A stretch of DNA of 27,237 nt from Candidatus Segatella violae (GCA_002440225.1 DJSH01000027.1:55574-82810); one strand, 5' to 3'; counted from the stretch's first letter, positions 1-7,711 are shown. Notes: generated from the letters alone by a model not told the origin. Numbers and translations: made by a program.

Positions 1-594
1 AAGATGCCATTCGGTTTCAAGGAGGTGGAGGGTATTCACAGCCGTACCAATTTCGACCTCTCTCAGCATGAGAAGTTCAGCGGTCGTTCCATCAAGTACT
101 TCGACCCAGAGAAGAATGAGAGCTACGTGCCTTACGACGTGGAGACTTCCATCGGTGTAGACCGTATGTTCCTCAGCGTGATGTGTCACTCTTATTGCGA
201 GGAGAAGTTGGAGAATGGCGAGACACGTGTCGTATTGAAGTTGCCTGAGGCATTGGCACCAGTGAAGTGCGCCGTGTTCCCATTGGACAAGAAGGACGGT
301 CTGCCAGAGTTGGCTCATGAGATTGTGGACGAACTCAAGTTCCATTTCAATACTCACTATGGTGACCCTAAGGATTCCATCGGCAAGCGTTATCGCCGTC
401 AGGATGCCATCGGTACTCCATTCTGTATCACCGTTGACCACGATACTCCAAACGATCACAAGGTAACCTTGCGTTATCGTGACACGATGGAGCAGGAGCG
501 TGTTGACATCAACGACTTGCGCTCTATCATCGAGGATCGCGTGAGCATCACGAGCGTACTGAAGAAGCTTGGTAAGGAAATCAAGGACTTCTAA
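1..594 (+). CDS. glyQS: glycyl-tRNA synthetase, C-terminal part (5' truncated by window)
   Basis: This is the last ~197 residues of a single-chain class II glycyl-tRNA synthetase, the cytoplasmic enzyme that charges tRNA-Gly. The frame is open from base 1, so the ATG at 4 is an internal Met and not the start. Visible are the EVEGIHSRTNFDL segment and class II motif 3 (ETSIGVDRMFL, arginine that contacts ATP), then an HGTP-type anticodon-binding domain over roughly the last 110 residues (LAPVKCAVFPL, then DAIGTPFCITVD). It ends at a TAA at 592-594. The FKBP lipoprotein follows 50 bp later on the same strand with no clear terminator between, so the two may be co-transcribed. Identification is confident; only the amino-terminal catalytic part is missing. 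Confidence 0.95.
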   Translation, partial: KMPFGFKEVEGIHSRTNFDLSQHEKFSGRSIKYFDPEKNESYVPYDVETSIGVDRMFLSVMCHSYCEEKLENGETRVVLKLPEALAPVKCAVFPLDKKDGLPELAHEIVDELKFHFNTHYGDPKDSIGKRYRRQDAIGTPFCITVDHDTPNDHKVTLRYRDTMEQERVDINDLRSIIEDRVSITSVLKKLGKEIKDF

Positions 595-644
595 TAGAAG
601 AAGATTTCCCAAGAAGGACTTCTAAAATCATAAATTAAATTTAG

Positions 645-1319
645 ATGAATTTTAAGAATTTGAAATATCTTTTCTTGCTCATGATGGCAGTGTTCGCACT
701 GGCATCATGCAGCGAGGATGATACCACGACCAACGAGTATGCCAACTGGCAGGCGCGCAACGACAAGGCCTTCGCCGACACGCTGGCGTATGCCCGACAG
801 CAGATAGCAGCTGGCAATAGCGACGAGTGGAAGGTGATACTCTGCTATAGCCTTGCCAATCAGACACCTAACAAGGATTACAATGGCAATACGGCTACGC
901 TCAAGTACAATGACACCGACTATATCGTGGTGCATGTGCTCGACAAGGGAAGCGGCACCGAGTCGCCTCTCTATACCGACTCCATCCAGATGAGCTATCG
1001 TGGCAGATTGCTGCCTACCGACTCTTATGCCAATGGCTATGTGTTCGACCAAACGTTCAGTGGTACGTTCGACAAGGCTACTGCCTTGCCTACCAAGGCC
1101 ATCATGACACCTACCTCTACAAGTACGGGTTTCGTGGATGGATTCACCACAGCCTTGATGTCGATGCACCCTGGCGACCACTGGCAGGTGTTCATCCCAG
1201 CCGATTTGGGTTATGGTACTTCCGACTATAACAGCATCCCTGGCTATTCGATGCTTCGCTTCGAGTTGGCGTTGCATAGCTTCAAGCATCTGTCGGCAAA
1301 GAATTGGGTGTCCGAGTAA
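645..1319 (+). CDS. FKBP-type peptidyl-prolyl cis-trans isomerase lipoprotein
   Basis: Predicted lipid-anchored proline isomerase of the cell envelope, 224 aa. Residues 1-21 are a signal peptide ending in the lipobox LASC, with Cys22 as the lipidated residue, followed by an acidic SEDD stretch typical of surface-exposed or outer-membrane lipoproteins in Bacteroidetes. The FKBP fold occupies about residues 90-215: IQMSYRGRLL, YVFDQTF, GFVDGFTTALMSMHPGD, IPADLGYG and a closing LRFELALHSF. The usual tryptophan of the IPGW active-site segment is Phe here (VDGF), as is seen in some divergent FKBPs, so catalytic strength is uncertain. It probably assists folding of exported proteins. It lies 50 bp behind the glycyl-tRNA synthetase gene and may share its transcript. 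Confidence 0.88.
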   Translation: MNFKNLKYLFLLMMAVFALASCSEDDTTTNEYANWQARNDKAFADTLAYARQQIAAGNSDEWKVILCYSLANQTPNKDYNGNTATLKYNDTDYIVVHVLDKGSGTESPLYTDSIQMSYRGRLLPTDSYANGYVFDQTFSGTFDKATALPTKAIMTPTSTSTGFVDGFTTALMSMHPGDHWQVFIPADLGYGTSDYNSIPGYSMLRFELALHSFKHLSAKNWVSE

Positions 1320-1424
1320 TGTTTAAAAGTGTTATGAAGAACGAATAAGTGTTTCGTTTAGGCGACATTTGCTTTCGTACATTAAAAAGATGTTAGCTGC
1401 ATATAAAAAAGTTGCAGGAAAACA

Positions 1425-1455
1425 TTGCCGTTTCACTAAAACATCCTATCTTTGC
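1425..1455 (+). promoter_or_regulatory. Bacteroidetes-type promoter of candidate sRNA
   Basis: TATCTTTGC at 1447-1455 matches the Bacteroidetes -7 consensus TAnnTTTGC exactly, and a TTG at 1425-1427 lies 19 nt upstream, the normal spacing for the -33 box. Transcription is expected to begin near 1461. No start codon with a convincing ORF follows before the terminator at 1599-1632. Confidence 0.6.
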
Positions 1456-1460
1456 AATAA

Positions 1461-1632
1461 GCAGAAATAAAGGATTTCAAAAGTTATAAAAAAGGTTTAG
1501 GTACTTTAGTTTTCTAGGTAAAACTAAGATTGTACTTTAACTCTTCGGGACAACTGGGTGTTAGGAATAAGGTAAAGATTATATTCTATAAGTTTAAGAA
1601 ATGGCGATTCCTCAATTTGGAATCGCCATTTT
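1461..1632 (+). ncRNA. candidate small RNA (or attenuated leader)
   Basis: The interval lies between a consensus promoter and an intrinsic terminator and holds no credible ORF. It contains a hairpin with 8 Watson-Crick pairs (1506-1513 with 1520-1527, loop CTAGGT), flanked by GTAC at 1501-1504 and 1532-1535 that could extend it, then a CTTCGG tetraloop-like turn near 1543-1548, and the terminator stem. I do not recognise it as a known family. The alternatives are a free-standing sRNA of about 170 nt, a 6S-type RNA, or a regulated leader for the MATE gene, whose start is 138 nt beyond the terminator. Transcription start and end are inferred. Confidence 0.45.
1599..1632 (+). terminator. intrinsic terminator of candidate sRNA
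   Basis: Perfect 13-bp stem AAATGGCGATTCC (1599-1611) with its complement at 1619-1631, 7-nt loop, followed by a short T-rich run (TTTTGTTT). Confidence 0.8.
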
Positions 1633-1653
1633 GTTTGAATCTCAAAGCAACGA

Positions 1654-1767
1654 GTAGCAAAGGGCTAAATCATAAGCGAGCAAAGGTTTAATCATAAGAC
1701 TATCAAAGCTCTAATCATAAGTGGTAAAAGGTTTTAATCATAAGTAGTAAAAGATCTCAATCTTAAG
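1654..1767. repeat. five tandem imperfect 22-23-bp repeats
   Basis: Units run 1654-1676, 1677-1698, 1699-1721, 1722-1744 and 1745-1767. Units 1-4 end in AATCATAAG and unit 5 ends in AATCTTAAG. The middle of each unit is an A-rich CAAAG or TAAAAG motif. The array begins 22 bp after the sRNA terminator and ends 2 bp before the MATE ATG, so it forms that gene's upstream region. Confidence 0.8.
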
Positions 1768-1769
1768 AT

Positions 1770-3155
1770 ATGCTATATAGTAAAAAGACAGATTATCTGA
1801 TGGAGTCGATACGCGAGGGTAGGGCGATGGCTCGTGGCGAGAAGCTCAATCTCATCGTGGGTTTGAGTATCCCTTCCATGTTGGCGCAGATTTCCACGGT
1901 GATGATGTTCTTCATCGATGCCTCGATGGTGGGGCATCTCGGTGCCGAGGCTTCGGCGAGCATTGGCTTGGTGGAGTCGACCACCTGGCTCATCGGCAGT
2001 TTGCTGGGAGCCGTAGCCACGGGATTCTCGGTGCAGGTGGCTCATTTCATCGGTGCCAACGACCTCGTGAAGGCACGTCAGGTGTTTCGCCATGCCTTGA
2101 TATGCGGCGTGGCGTTCAGTCTCTTCGTCACGTTGGCTTGCGTGGGCGTGCATAGCCATCTGCCTTATTGGCTGGGGGGAGGCGAGGAGATAGCCGGTAA
2201 TGCGGCGAAATATTTCCTCATCTATGGGCTCACGCTGCCATTCGTGTTTCTCTACCATACCTCTGAGATGATGCTCAAGTCGGCGGGCAACATGCACACG
2301 CCTAGTGTGATGGCGGTGCTGATTTGCATCTGCGACGTGGCGTTCAATTACCTATTTATATATATACTCCGCATGGGCGTGGTGGGCGCCGCCTGTGGCA
2401 CTGCCGCCGCCTACGTCTGTATAGCCTTGCCCAACCTCTATCTGGCGGCTTGCAAAAACAAGATTCTCAACCTGCGTCAAGACAGGGTGCGGTTCCATTG
2501 GGTGAAGACTTATGTGGAGAGTGCTTGCAAGATAAGCATCCCGATAGCCATACAGAATATCCTGATGAGCGGAGCGCAGATTGTGAGCACCATGATTGTG
2601 GCGCCATTGGGCAACATCGCCATCGCCGCCCATTCCTTTGCCATCACCGCCGAGAGCCTCTGCTACATGCCGGGTTATGGCATTGGCGACGCAGCCACCA
2701 CCCTCGTGGGGCAGACGCATGGGGCGGGGCGCATCGACCTCTGCAAGAACTTCGCCTATATGACGGTGTTCATGGGCATGCTGGTGATGGCTGCGATGGG
2801 AGCGGTAATGTATGTCTTCGCTCCCGAGATGATAGGCGTGCTCTCGCCTGTGGAGAGCATCCGGGAGTTAGGCACCACCTGCTTGCGCATTGAGGCTTTC
2901 GCCGAACCATTCTTTGCGGCTAGCATCGTTACCTATAGCGTGTGCGTGGGAGCTGGCGACACCAAGAAGCCAGCCATCATCAACCTGAGCACGATGTGGC
3001 TCGTGCGCCTCACCCTTGCCTATGGTCTCTCTAAGAGCTATGGATTGGAGGGCGTATGGATAGCGATGGCCACCGAGCTCACCTTCCGAGGCATCCTCTT
3101 CCTGACAAGGCTCTTCCGTGGGGCGTGGATGAAGAGCTTCCAAGTGAAAGGCTAA
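1770..3155 (+). CDS. MATE family multidrug/metabolite efflux transporter
   Basis: Inner-membrane antiporter of 461 aa, the normal MATE length, with about twelve hydrophobic segments in two homologous halves. The first helix has the typical IPSMLAQISTVMMFFIDASMVGHLG pattern in two overlapping parts (residues 34-57, with Asp50 in the membrane), and the second half begins near residue 240 (SIPIAIQNILMSGAQ). The family expels cationic drugs or metabolites using Na+ or H+; the substrate here cannot be told. The start at 1770 is the first ATG after the repeat array; ATGs at 1800 and 1827 in the same frame are possible alternatives because residues 1-25 are hydrophilic. It stands alone, with a terminator on each side. 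Confidence 0.93.
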   Translation: MLYSKKTDYLMESIREGRAMARGEKLNLIVGLSIPSMLAQISTVMMFFIDASMVGHLGAEASASIGLVESTTWLIGSLLGAVATGFSVQVAHFIGANDLVKARQVFRHALICGVAFSLFVTLACVGVHSHLPYWLGGGEEIAGNAAKYFLIYGLTLPFVFLYHTSEMMLKSAGNMHTPSVMAVLICICDVAFNYLFIYILRMGVVGAACGTAAAYVCIALPNLYLAACKNKILNLRQDRVRFHWVKTYVESACKISIPIAIQNILMSGAQIVSTMIVAPLGNIAIAAHSFAITAESLCYMPGYGIGDAATTLVGQTHGAGRIDLCKNFAYMTVFMGMLVMAAMGAVMYVFAPEMIGVLSPVESIRELGTTCLRIEAFAEPFFAASIVTYSVCVGAGDTKKPAIINLSTMWLVRLTLAYGLSKSYGLEGVWIAMATELTFRGILFLTRLFRGAWMKSFQVKG

Positions 3156-3192
3156 GGGGAACATTCCTCCCGAATGATAGCTCTTAGGTTAT

Positions 3193-3236
3193 GAATGCAA
3201 GTATTTGGCAAGAAATATTGCTAAATACTTGCATTC
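3193..3236 (+). terminator. intrinsic terminator of the MATE gene
   Basis: A 14-bp perfect stem (GAATGCAAGTATTT at 3193-3206 with 3223-3236) extends inward by a G-T pair and GCAA/TTGC to about 19 bp with a 6-nt loop, then TTTTATTATTT follows. It starts 37 bp after the stop codon. Confidence 0.85.
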
Positions 3237-3259
3237 TTTTATTATTTATGTTAATTTTG
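3229..3259 (+). promoter_or_regulatory. predicted promoter of the M16 peptidase gene
   Basis: TAATTTTG at 3252-3259 fits TAnnTTTG, and TTG at 3229-3231 lies 20 nt upstream. The -33 element is part of the 3' arm of the preceding terminator. The implied 5' leader is about 145 nt. Confidence 0.5.
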
Positions 3260-3410
3260 TACCCCAAAGAGTAACCTCTTTCCATCTTTTACGTATTTAA
3301 TAGTAAATGCGCAGCGGATGGCTGATAAAGCTATATGGCATACAGAAGGCCGTATGGAAGCAGAAGCATAAAATATTTAATTAACATATATATAAATAAC
3401 AAGCAGACAG

Positions 3411-6227
3411 ATGAAACTAAGAAAGTTTTTGGCGGCGGCATGGCTGCTGCTATCTGTGGGAAGCGCAATGGCTCAGATGCCAAATGCCATCCCGGTGGAC
3501 AAGAATGTGAGGATAGGACATCTCTCCAATGGATTGACCTATTACATTCGCCACAACAATTTCCCTGAGCATGTGGCTAGTTTCTACATCGCCCAGAAGG
3601 TAGGTTCCATCAATGAGAACGACGACCAGCGAGGACTTGCCCATCTCTTGGAGCACCTCGCCTTCAATGGCTCGGAGCATTTCAAGGACAACTCGTTGCA
3701 GGACTACCTGCAGAGCATCGGCGTGGCATACGGCAGAAACCTCAATGCCTACACCTCCGTGGAGAAGACCGTATACTATTTCACCGACGTGCCTACCCAG
3801 CGCATGTCGGCAGTGGATTCTTGCATGCTCATCCTCAAGGATTGGAGCAACGGCATCACCCTGAGCAAGAAGGCCATCGACGACGAGCGCGACGTCGTGC
3901 ACAACGAGTATCGTATGCGCATGGTGGGACAGCAGCGCATGTTGGAGCGCTCATTGCCAAAGCTCTACCAGGGCAACAAGTATGGCTATCGATTCCCTAT
4001 CGGATTGATGAGCGTAGTGGACGGATGCGACCCTGAGACCCTGCGTGCCTACTATCGCAAGTGGTATCGCCCCGACAACCAAGCCATCATCGTGGTGGGC
4101 GATGTAGACGTCGACCATATCGAGGCTGAAATCAAGAAGCTCTTCTCGGGCATCAAGGTGCCTGCCAATGCCGCCAAGGTGGAGCATCCTATCGTGGCAG
4201 ACAACGACACCGCCATCTACGTCATCGACAAGGACAAGGAGCAACAATACGACCTCGTGCAGGTGATGATGAAGCATGAGGCGGTGCCTGATTCCGTGAA
4301 GGGCGACGTGAGTTATCTCATGCTGGGATACCTCGACAACGTCATCGCACAGATGATGGGCGAGCGATTCAGCGACAAGGCGCAGGAGCCTGATTGTCCT
4401 TACCTTCAGGCAAGTGCCAGCAATGGCGAATTCCTCATCTCCAGCACCAAGGATGCCTTCAATCTGGGTGCCGTTGCCAAGCCGGGCAAGGTGAAGGATA
4501 CTTACGCTGCCATCCTGCGAGAGGCCAAGCGCATGCACGACTTCGGCTTCACCGCCACTGAGTATCAGCGTGCCAAGGACAACTTCATGAGTTCGGTAGA
4601 CAAGATGCTCGGCAACAAAGACAAGATGAAGAACGAGCAGTTTACCTCGCAATACGTCGACCATTTCACCTCCAACGAGCCAATCCCTTCGGTAGAGGAC
4701 GAGGCGAAAATCTACAAGACGCTGGTGCCACAACTGCCGTTGGATTTCGTCAACGCACGTGCAAGAGATCTCGTCTGCCAGAGCGACACCAATCTCGTTT
4801 CGCTCGTGATGATGCGCGAGGCAGATGGCGTGGAATATCCTACCGCCCAGCAACTTGCCGACATCGTGAAGCAGGTGCGTGGCGAGAAGCTGGAGGCTTA
4901 CGTAGACAATGTGAAGCAGGAGCCTTTGATGGCGCAGAAGCCTAAGGCGGGCAAAATCAAGAAGGTGGTGGAGAACAAGAAGCTCGGCTTCAAGACCCTC
5001 ACCCTCTCCAATGGTGCCAAGGTGATCATCAAAAAGACCGACTTCAAGGACAATGAAGTGCTCTTCGCTGCCTCTGCCGAAGGTGGATATTCAGCCCTCG
5101 ACAAGAAGGATTACATCAACAACGCCCTCCTCACCGACGCCCTCAACGGCAGCGGATTGGGCGATTTCTCAAGCAACGATGTGTCGAAGGCACTCGCTGG
5201 CAAGCAGGTGGGCATCGGATTCAGCATCAATCCATACTCCCATGGTTTCAACGGCAGTTCTACTCCTAAAGACTTGGAGACGCTCCTGCAGTTGCTCTAC
5301 CTCGACATGACGGCGCTGAGCAAAGACCAGAAGTCGTTCGACAATATGAAGAATACCACCATCACCATGCTCGAAAACCAGAGCAATAACCCTAACATGG
5401 TGTACCAGGATTCCATCCAAAGCACCATCTACAAGGGCAGCATGTTGGCTCGCATCCCTTCTGCCGAGCAGGTGAAGGGCATCAACTACGACCGACTCAT
5501 GGAGCTCGGCAAGCAATACTTCGGCAATGCCAAGGACTTCACCTTCTTCTTCGTGGGCAACTACGACGAGAAGACGCTCCTCCCGCTCATCGAGCAATAC
5601 ATCGCTTCTTTGCCTAACACGGGCGTGAAAATCAAGAACAAGCGCATCGATGTGGCTACGGGCGAGGTGAAGAACATCTTCAACAAGGAGATGGAGAACC
5701 CACAGAACCAGGCGTGCGAGATGTGGTACACCAAGGAACCTTTCACCCTGAAGACGAGCGTGCTCGCCAATGTGGCTAGTCAGCTGCTGAGCATGAAGTA
5801 TCTGCGCACCATCCGTGAGCAACTGAGCGCCGCCTACACCGCAGGAGCCAGCTACGGTGTGATACGCGATTTCGACGGTCAGTCGAAGGTCACCATCACC
5901 GCCAGTGCCCAGCTCAACCCTGAGAAGAGCGACGAGGCGGTGCCTTACTTCTTCAAGGGCATGGACGAAACTATCGCCGCTCCTGATGCCGCCGACTTGC
6001 AGAAGGCGAAGGAAATCATGCTGAAGAACGCCGACGTGAGCGAGAAGACCAATGGTTATTGGCTTGGTGTGCTCAGCACGCTCGACCGCCTCGGCGTAGA
6101 CACCCACACCGACTACAAGAGCACCATCAAGGCAGTGGATGTACAGCAAGTGAGCAGCTTCCTGAAGAATGTCTTGAAGAGTGGCAACCACATCGAGGTT
6201 ATCATGAAGGCTGTGAAGAGCAAATAA
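3411..6227 (+). CDS. M16 family zinc metallopeptidase (pitrilysin/insulinase type)
   Basis: Secreted, probably periplasmic, zinc peptidase of 938 aa. Residues 1-21 form a signal peptide (hydrophobic AAAWLLLSVG, cleavage after AMA). The inverted zinc motif HLLEH is at residues 78-82, and Glu159 in DDERDVVHNE lies 77 residues beyond, the spacing expected for the third zinc ligand. The protein has two M16 clamshell halves, the second starting near residue 525 (GFKTLTLSNGAKVII) and lacking HxxEH, as is usual for the inactive half. The family degrades peptides inside a closed chamber. It is a single-gene unit with its own promoter and a strong terminator. The length is normal for Bacteroidetes members, and the substrate is unknown. 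Confidence 0.93.
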   Translation: MKLRKFLAAAWLLLSVGSAMAQMPNAIPVDKNVRIGHLSNGLTYYIRHNNFPEHVASFYIAQKVGSINENDDQRGLAHLLEHLAFNGSEHFKDNSLQDYLQSIGVAYGRNLNAYTSVEKTVYYFTDVPTQRMSAVDSCMLILKDWSNGITLSKKAIDDERDVVHNEYRMRMVGQQRMLERSLPKLYQGNKYGYRFPIGLMSVVDGCDPETLRAYYRKWYRPDNQAIIVVGDVDVDHIEAEIKKLFSGIKVPANAAKVEHPIVADNDTAIYVIDKDKEQQYDLVQVMMKHEAVPDSVKGDVSYLMLGYLDNVIAQMMGERFSDKAQEPDCPYLQASASNGEFLISSTKDAFNLGAVAKPGKVKDTYAAILREAKRMHDFGFTATEYQRAKDNFMSSVDKMLGNKDKMKNEQFTSQYVDHFTSNEPIPSVEDEAKIYKTLVPQLPLDFVNARARDLVCQSDTNLVSLVMMREADGVEYPTAQQLADIVKQVRGEKLEAYVDNVKQEPLMAQKPKAGKIKKVVENKKLGFKTLTLSNGAKVIIKKTDFKDNEVLFAASAEGGYSALDKKDYINNALLTDALNGSGLGDFSSNDVSKALAGKQVGIGFSINPYSHGFNGSSTPKDLETLLQLLYLDMTALSKDQKSFDNMKNTTITMLENQSNNPNMVYQDSIQSTIYKGSMLARIPSAEQVKGINYDRLMELGKQYFGNAKDFTFFFVGNYDEKTLLPLIEQYIASLPNTGVKIKNKRIDVATGEVKNIFNKEMENPQNQACEMWYTKEPFTLKTSVLANVASQLLSMKYLRTIREQLSAAYTAGASYGVIRDFDGQSKVTITASAQLNPEKSDEAVPYFFKGMDETIAAPDAADLQKAKEIMLKNADVSEKTNGYWLGVLSTLDRLGVDTHTDYKSTIKAVDVQQVSSFLKNVLKSGNHIEVIMKAVKSK

Positions 6228-6244
6228 TTAAAGAATAGGAAAAT

Positions 6245-6283
6245 AAAAAAGGATGGTTCATCATTTGTGAACCATCCTTTTTT
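6245..6283 (+). terminator. bidirectional terminator between M16 gene and small ORF
   Basis: Perfect 16-bp stem (6245-6260 with 6268-6283, core GGATGGTTCA) and 7-nt loop. Six A's on the left arm and six T's on the right make it work in both directions: for the M16 gene on plus and for the 39-residue ORF on minus. Confidence 0.85.
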
Positions 6284-6284
6284 G

Positions 6285-6381
6285 TTTAAATCTCTCTTGT
6301 TCGGAAAGATCTTTAAATCTCTCTTGTTTTGAGATCTTGAATCTCTCTTGTTTAGAAGAGTAAAAAACTCTCTCTCTTGTT
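6285..6381. repeat. four spaced copies of TCTCTCTTGTT
   Basis: The 11-bp core starts at 6291, 6318, 6342 and 6371 (spacings 27, 24 and 29 bp). Copies 1-3 are preceded by AA(A) and separated by GATCTT-containing spacers. The array starts right after the bidirectional terminator. On the minus strand it forms part of the 3' untranslated region of the small ORF. Confidence 0.75.
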
Positions 6382-6401
6382 CGCGAGATGAGGAATCTTG
6401 A

Positions 6402-6521
6402 TTATCCTCTTCTCTTGGCCTTTGAGGCGAGGGCCTCGCGGCGATCCTGAAGAATCTGCTGGCATCTACTCAATGCCTGGCTTTGATTCTCTGCATTTAC
6501 CTTAATTAAACTGTCATTCAT
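6402..6521 (-). CDS. possible small protein, 39 aa
   Basis: ATG at 6521 to TAA at 6402, 39 residues. It begins MNDSLIKVNAENQSQALS and ends in the basic ASKAKRRG. No membrane segment or signal peptide is present; the middle (SRCQQILQDRREAL) should be helical with charged faces. The case for a real gene is the context: TATCTTTGC on the minus strand (6555-6547) puts a transcription start about 20 nt before the ATG, with TTTC 20 nt further upstream, and a terminator lies downstream at 6245-6283. The ribosome-binding region (AATAGGTT) is weak, which is normal in this phylum. I recognise no family, and no function is proposed. Confidence 0.55.
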   Translation of the reverse strand: MNDSLIKVNAENQSQALSRCQQILQDRREALASKAKRRG

Positions 6522-6546
6522 AACCTATTGCGATTTGTTTATCGAT

Positions 6547-6579
6547 GCAAAGATAGGGCATTCTGCTTGCACCACGAAA
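6547..6579 (-). promoter_or_regulatory. promoter of the 39-aa small ORF
   Basis: Reading minus, TATCTTTGC occupies 6555-6547, an exact TAnnTTTGC match. TTTC at about 6579-6576 is 20 nt upstream, one base off the TTTG -33 consensus. Confidence 0.55.
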
Positions 6580-6616
6580 GGATTTGTATTAAAATGCACA
6601 TTTTATGCATTATTTT

Positions 6617-6630
6617 TTGACTTATGTCAA
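6617..6630. promoter_or_regulatory. candidate Crp/Fnr-type operator
   Basis: TTGACTTATGTCAA is a perfect inverted repeat (TTGAC, 4-nt spacer, GTCAA) that fits the TTGA-N6-TCAA pattern of Crp/Fnr-family regulators. It lies between the divergent promoters of the small ORF and the DUF4923 gene, about 80-85 bp upstream of the small ORF's predicted start. This is based on pattern only. Confidence 0.3.
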
Positions 6631-6731
6631 TAAAAAGTGCAATCGTTATCGCATCTTCATGCCCTCTTAGCTCCTTCGACATGTTAAAAAGTATGTTTTT
6701 TGGCGTTTGGGAACAAAAAAGAGGAAAAATA

Positions 6732-6763
6732 TTTCTTTATTTCCCATTTTTTTGCGATATTTG
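6732..6763 (+). promoter_or_regulatory. promoter of the DUF4923 gene
   Basis: GATATTTG at 6756-6763 (followed by C) differs from TAnnTTTG only in its first base, and TTTC at 6732-6735 is 20 nt upstream. The inferred start near 6770 lies downstream of the in-frame ATG at 6707, which supports translation from 6800. Confidence 0.45.
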
Positions 6764-6799
6764 CAAGCGAAAACAATACAAAGAGTATTAGAAAAAGCT

Positions 6800-7645
6800 A
6801 TGAAGAAAGTATTTTTGATGGCTGCCCTTGTGCTCGCATGCACAGCCGGCAGCAATGCAAGCGCCATGAGCGAGGCAGCGCTGAATGCCTCTCTGTCACA
6901 GTCGATGCCTGTCAAAAAAACTACAAAGAAGAAGACGACTACAAAGAAGAAGGCTACAACCTCTACAACCAAGAAGGCTACAACCTCTTCTTCTACAGCA
7001 GCTTCTACAGCAGCAAGCAATGCCAGCGGCAATGCTACAACTAGCAGCAATGCCACATCCAGCAGCACGGGTTCTACCGTAGCCAGCGTCTTGGGTGGTT
7101 TGCTCGGTGGTTCTTCTTCCAGCAGCTCTACTGGCGGTGGACTTATCAATGGCATTTTGAACAATGTCATCGGCTCGGGCACTTTTAAGAAGGAAGACCT
7201 CTGTCATACCTGGAAATATAGCAAGCCGGGATGTGCCTTCACATCAGAGAACCTCCTGGCAAAGGCTGGTGGCGAGATTGCTGCCAACAAGATAGAGAAC
7301 GACTTGGCGAAGTATTACACCAAGTTTGGCTTCAACAGCTCTAACACCTATTTCACCTTCAACACCGACGGCACGTTCAATGCCAAGATCGATGGCAAGG
7401 CTTGGAATGGCAACTATACTTTCGACGAGAAGACACATGCCATCCAGCTCAAGGGCTTGATACTGAGCATGTCTGGTTTCGCCACCAAGACGACATCGGG
7501 CATCAGCCTTCTCTTTGAGCAGAAGAAACTCCTCACGCTCATCAAGACGCTGAGCAAGCTGAGCGGCAGCTCTACACTGAACGCCGTTGGCTCTATCGCC
7601 GGCAATTACGATGGTGTGCGCATAGGATTTGAAATGAAGAAATAA
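6800..7645 (+). CDS. secreted DUF4923 family protein
   Basis: Exported protein of 281 aa of unknown function. Residues 1-21 are a signal peptide (MKKVFLMAALVLACTAG). A low-complexity linker from about 38 to 110 is first Lys/Thr-rich and then Ser/Thr/Ala/Gly-rich, possibly cell-wall or periplasm spanning. The C-terminal domain from about residue 125 has the features I associate with DUF4923 of Prevotella and Bacteroides: TWKYSKPGCAFTSENLLAKA, then YFTFNTDGTFNAKIDG and a lipocalin-like run of beta strands ending YDGVRIGFEMKK. An in-frame ATG at 6707 would add 31 residues in front of the signal peptide and precedes the likely promoter, so I reject it. The gene is monocistronic with its own terminator. 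Confidence 0.75.
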   Translation: MKKVFLMAALVLACTAGSNASAMSEAALNASLSQSMPVKKTTKKKTTTKKKATTSTTKKATTSSSTAASTAASNASGNATTSSNATSSSTGSTVASVLGGLLGGSSSSSSTGGGLINGILNNVIGSGTFKKEDLCHTWKYSKPGCAFTSENLLAKAGGEIAANKIENDLAKYYTKFGFNSSNTYFTFNTDGTFNAKIDGKAWNGNYTFDEKTHAIQLKGLILSMSGFATKTTSGISLLFEQKKLLTLIKTLSKLSGSSTLNAVGSIAGNYDGVRIGFEMKK

Positions 7646-7711
7646 ATTTGGATTTATTTTGATTTGTACGCTCCTTGCGTACAACATTAGGTTTTAGTTA
7701 TTAAGGAATTT

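Larger units (their letters stand above)
1320..1769 (+). other. 450-bp intergenic region with promoter, candidate sRNA and tandem repeats
   Basis: No plausible protein gene is visible on either strand. From left to right it holds about 100 bp of AT-rich sequence, a good Bacteroidetes-type promoter (1425-1455), a roughly 170-nt structured segment ending in a strong terminator (1599-1632), and five tandem 22-23-bp units that run up to 2 bp before the MATE start codon. Each part is listed separately. Confidence 0.7.

Noticed and set aside
1654..1767. CRISPR array (also considered for 6285-6381 and 7868-7933)
   Set aside because: Units are contiguous and degenerate, with no unique spacers and no cas genes.
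6707..6799. Upstream ATG adding 31 residues to the DUF4923 protein
   Set aside because: It lies before the predicted transcription start, and a proper signal peptide begins at 6800.
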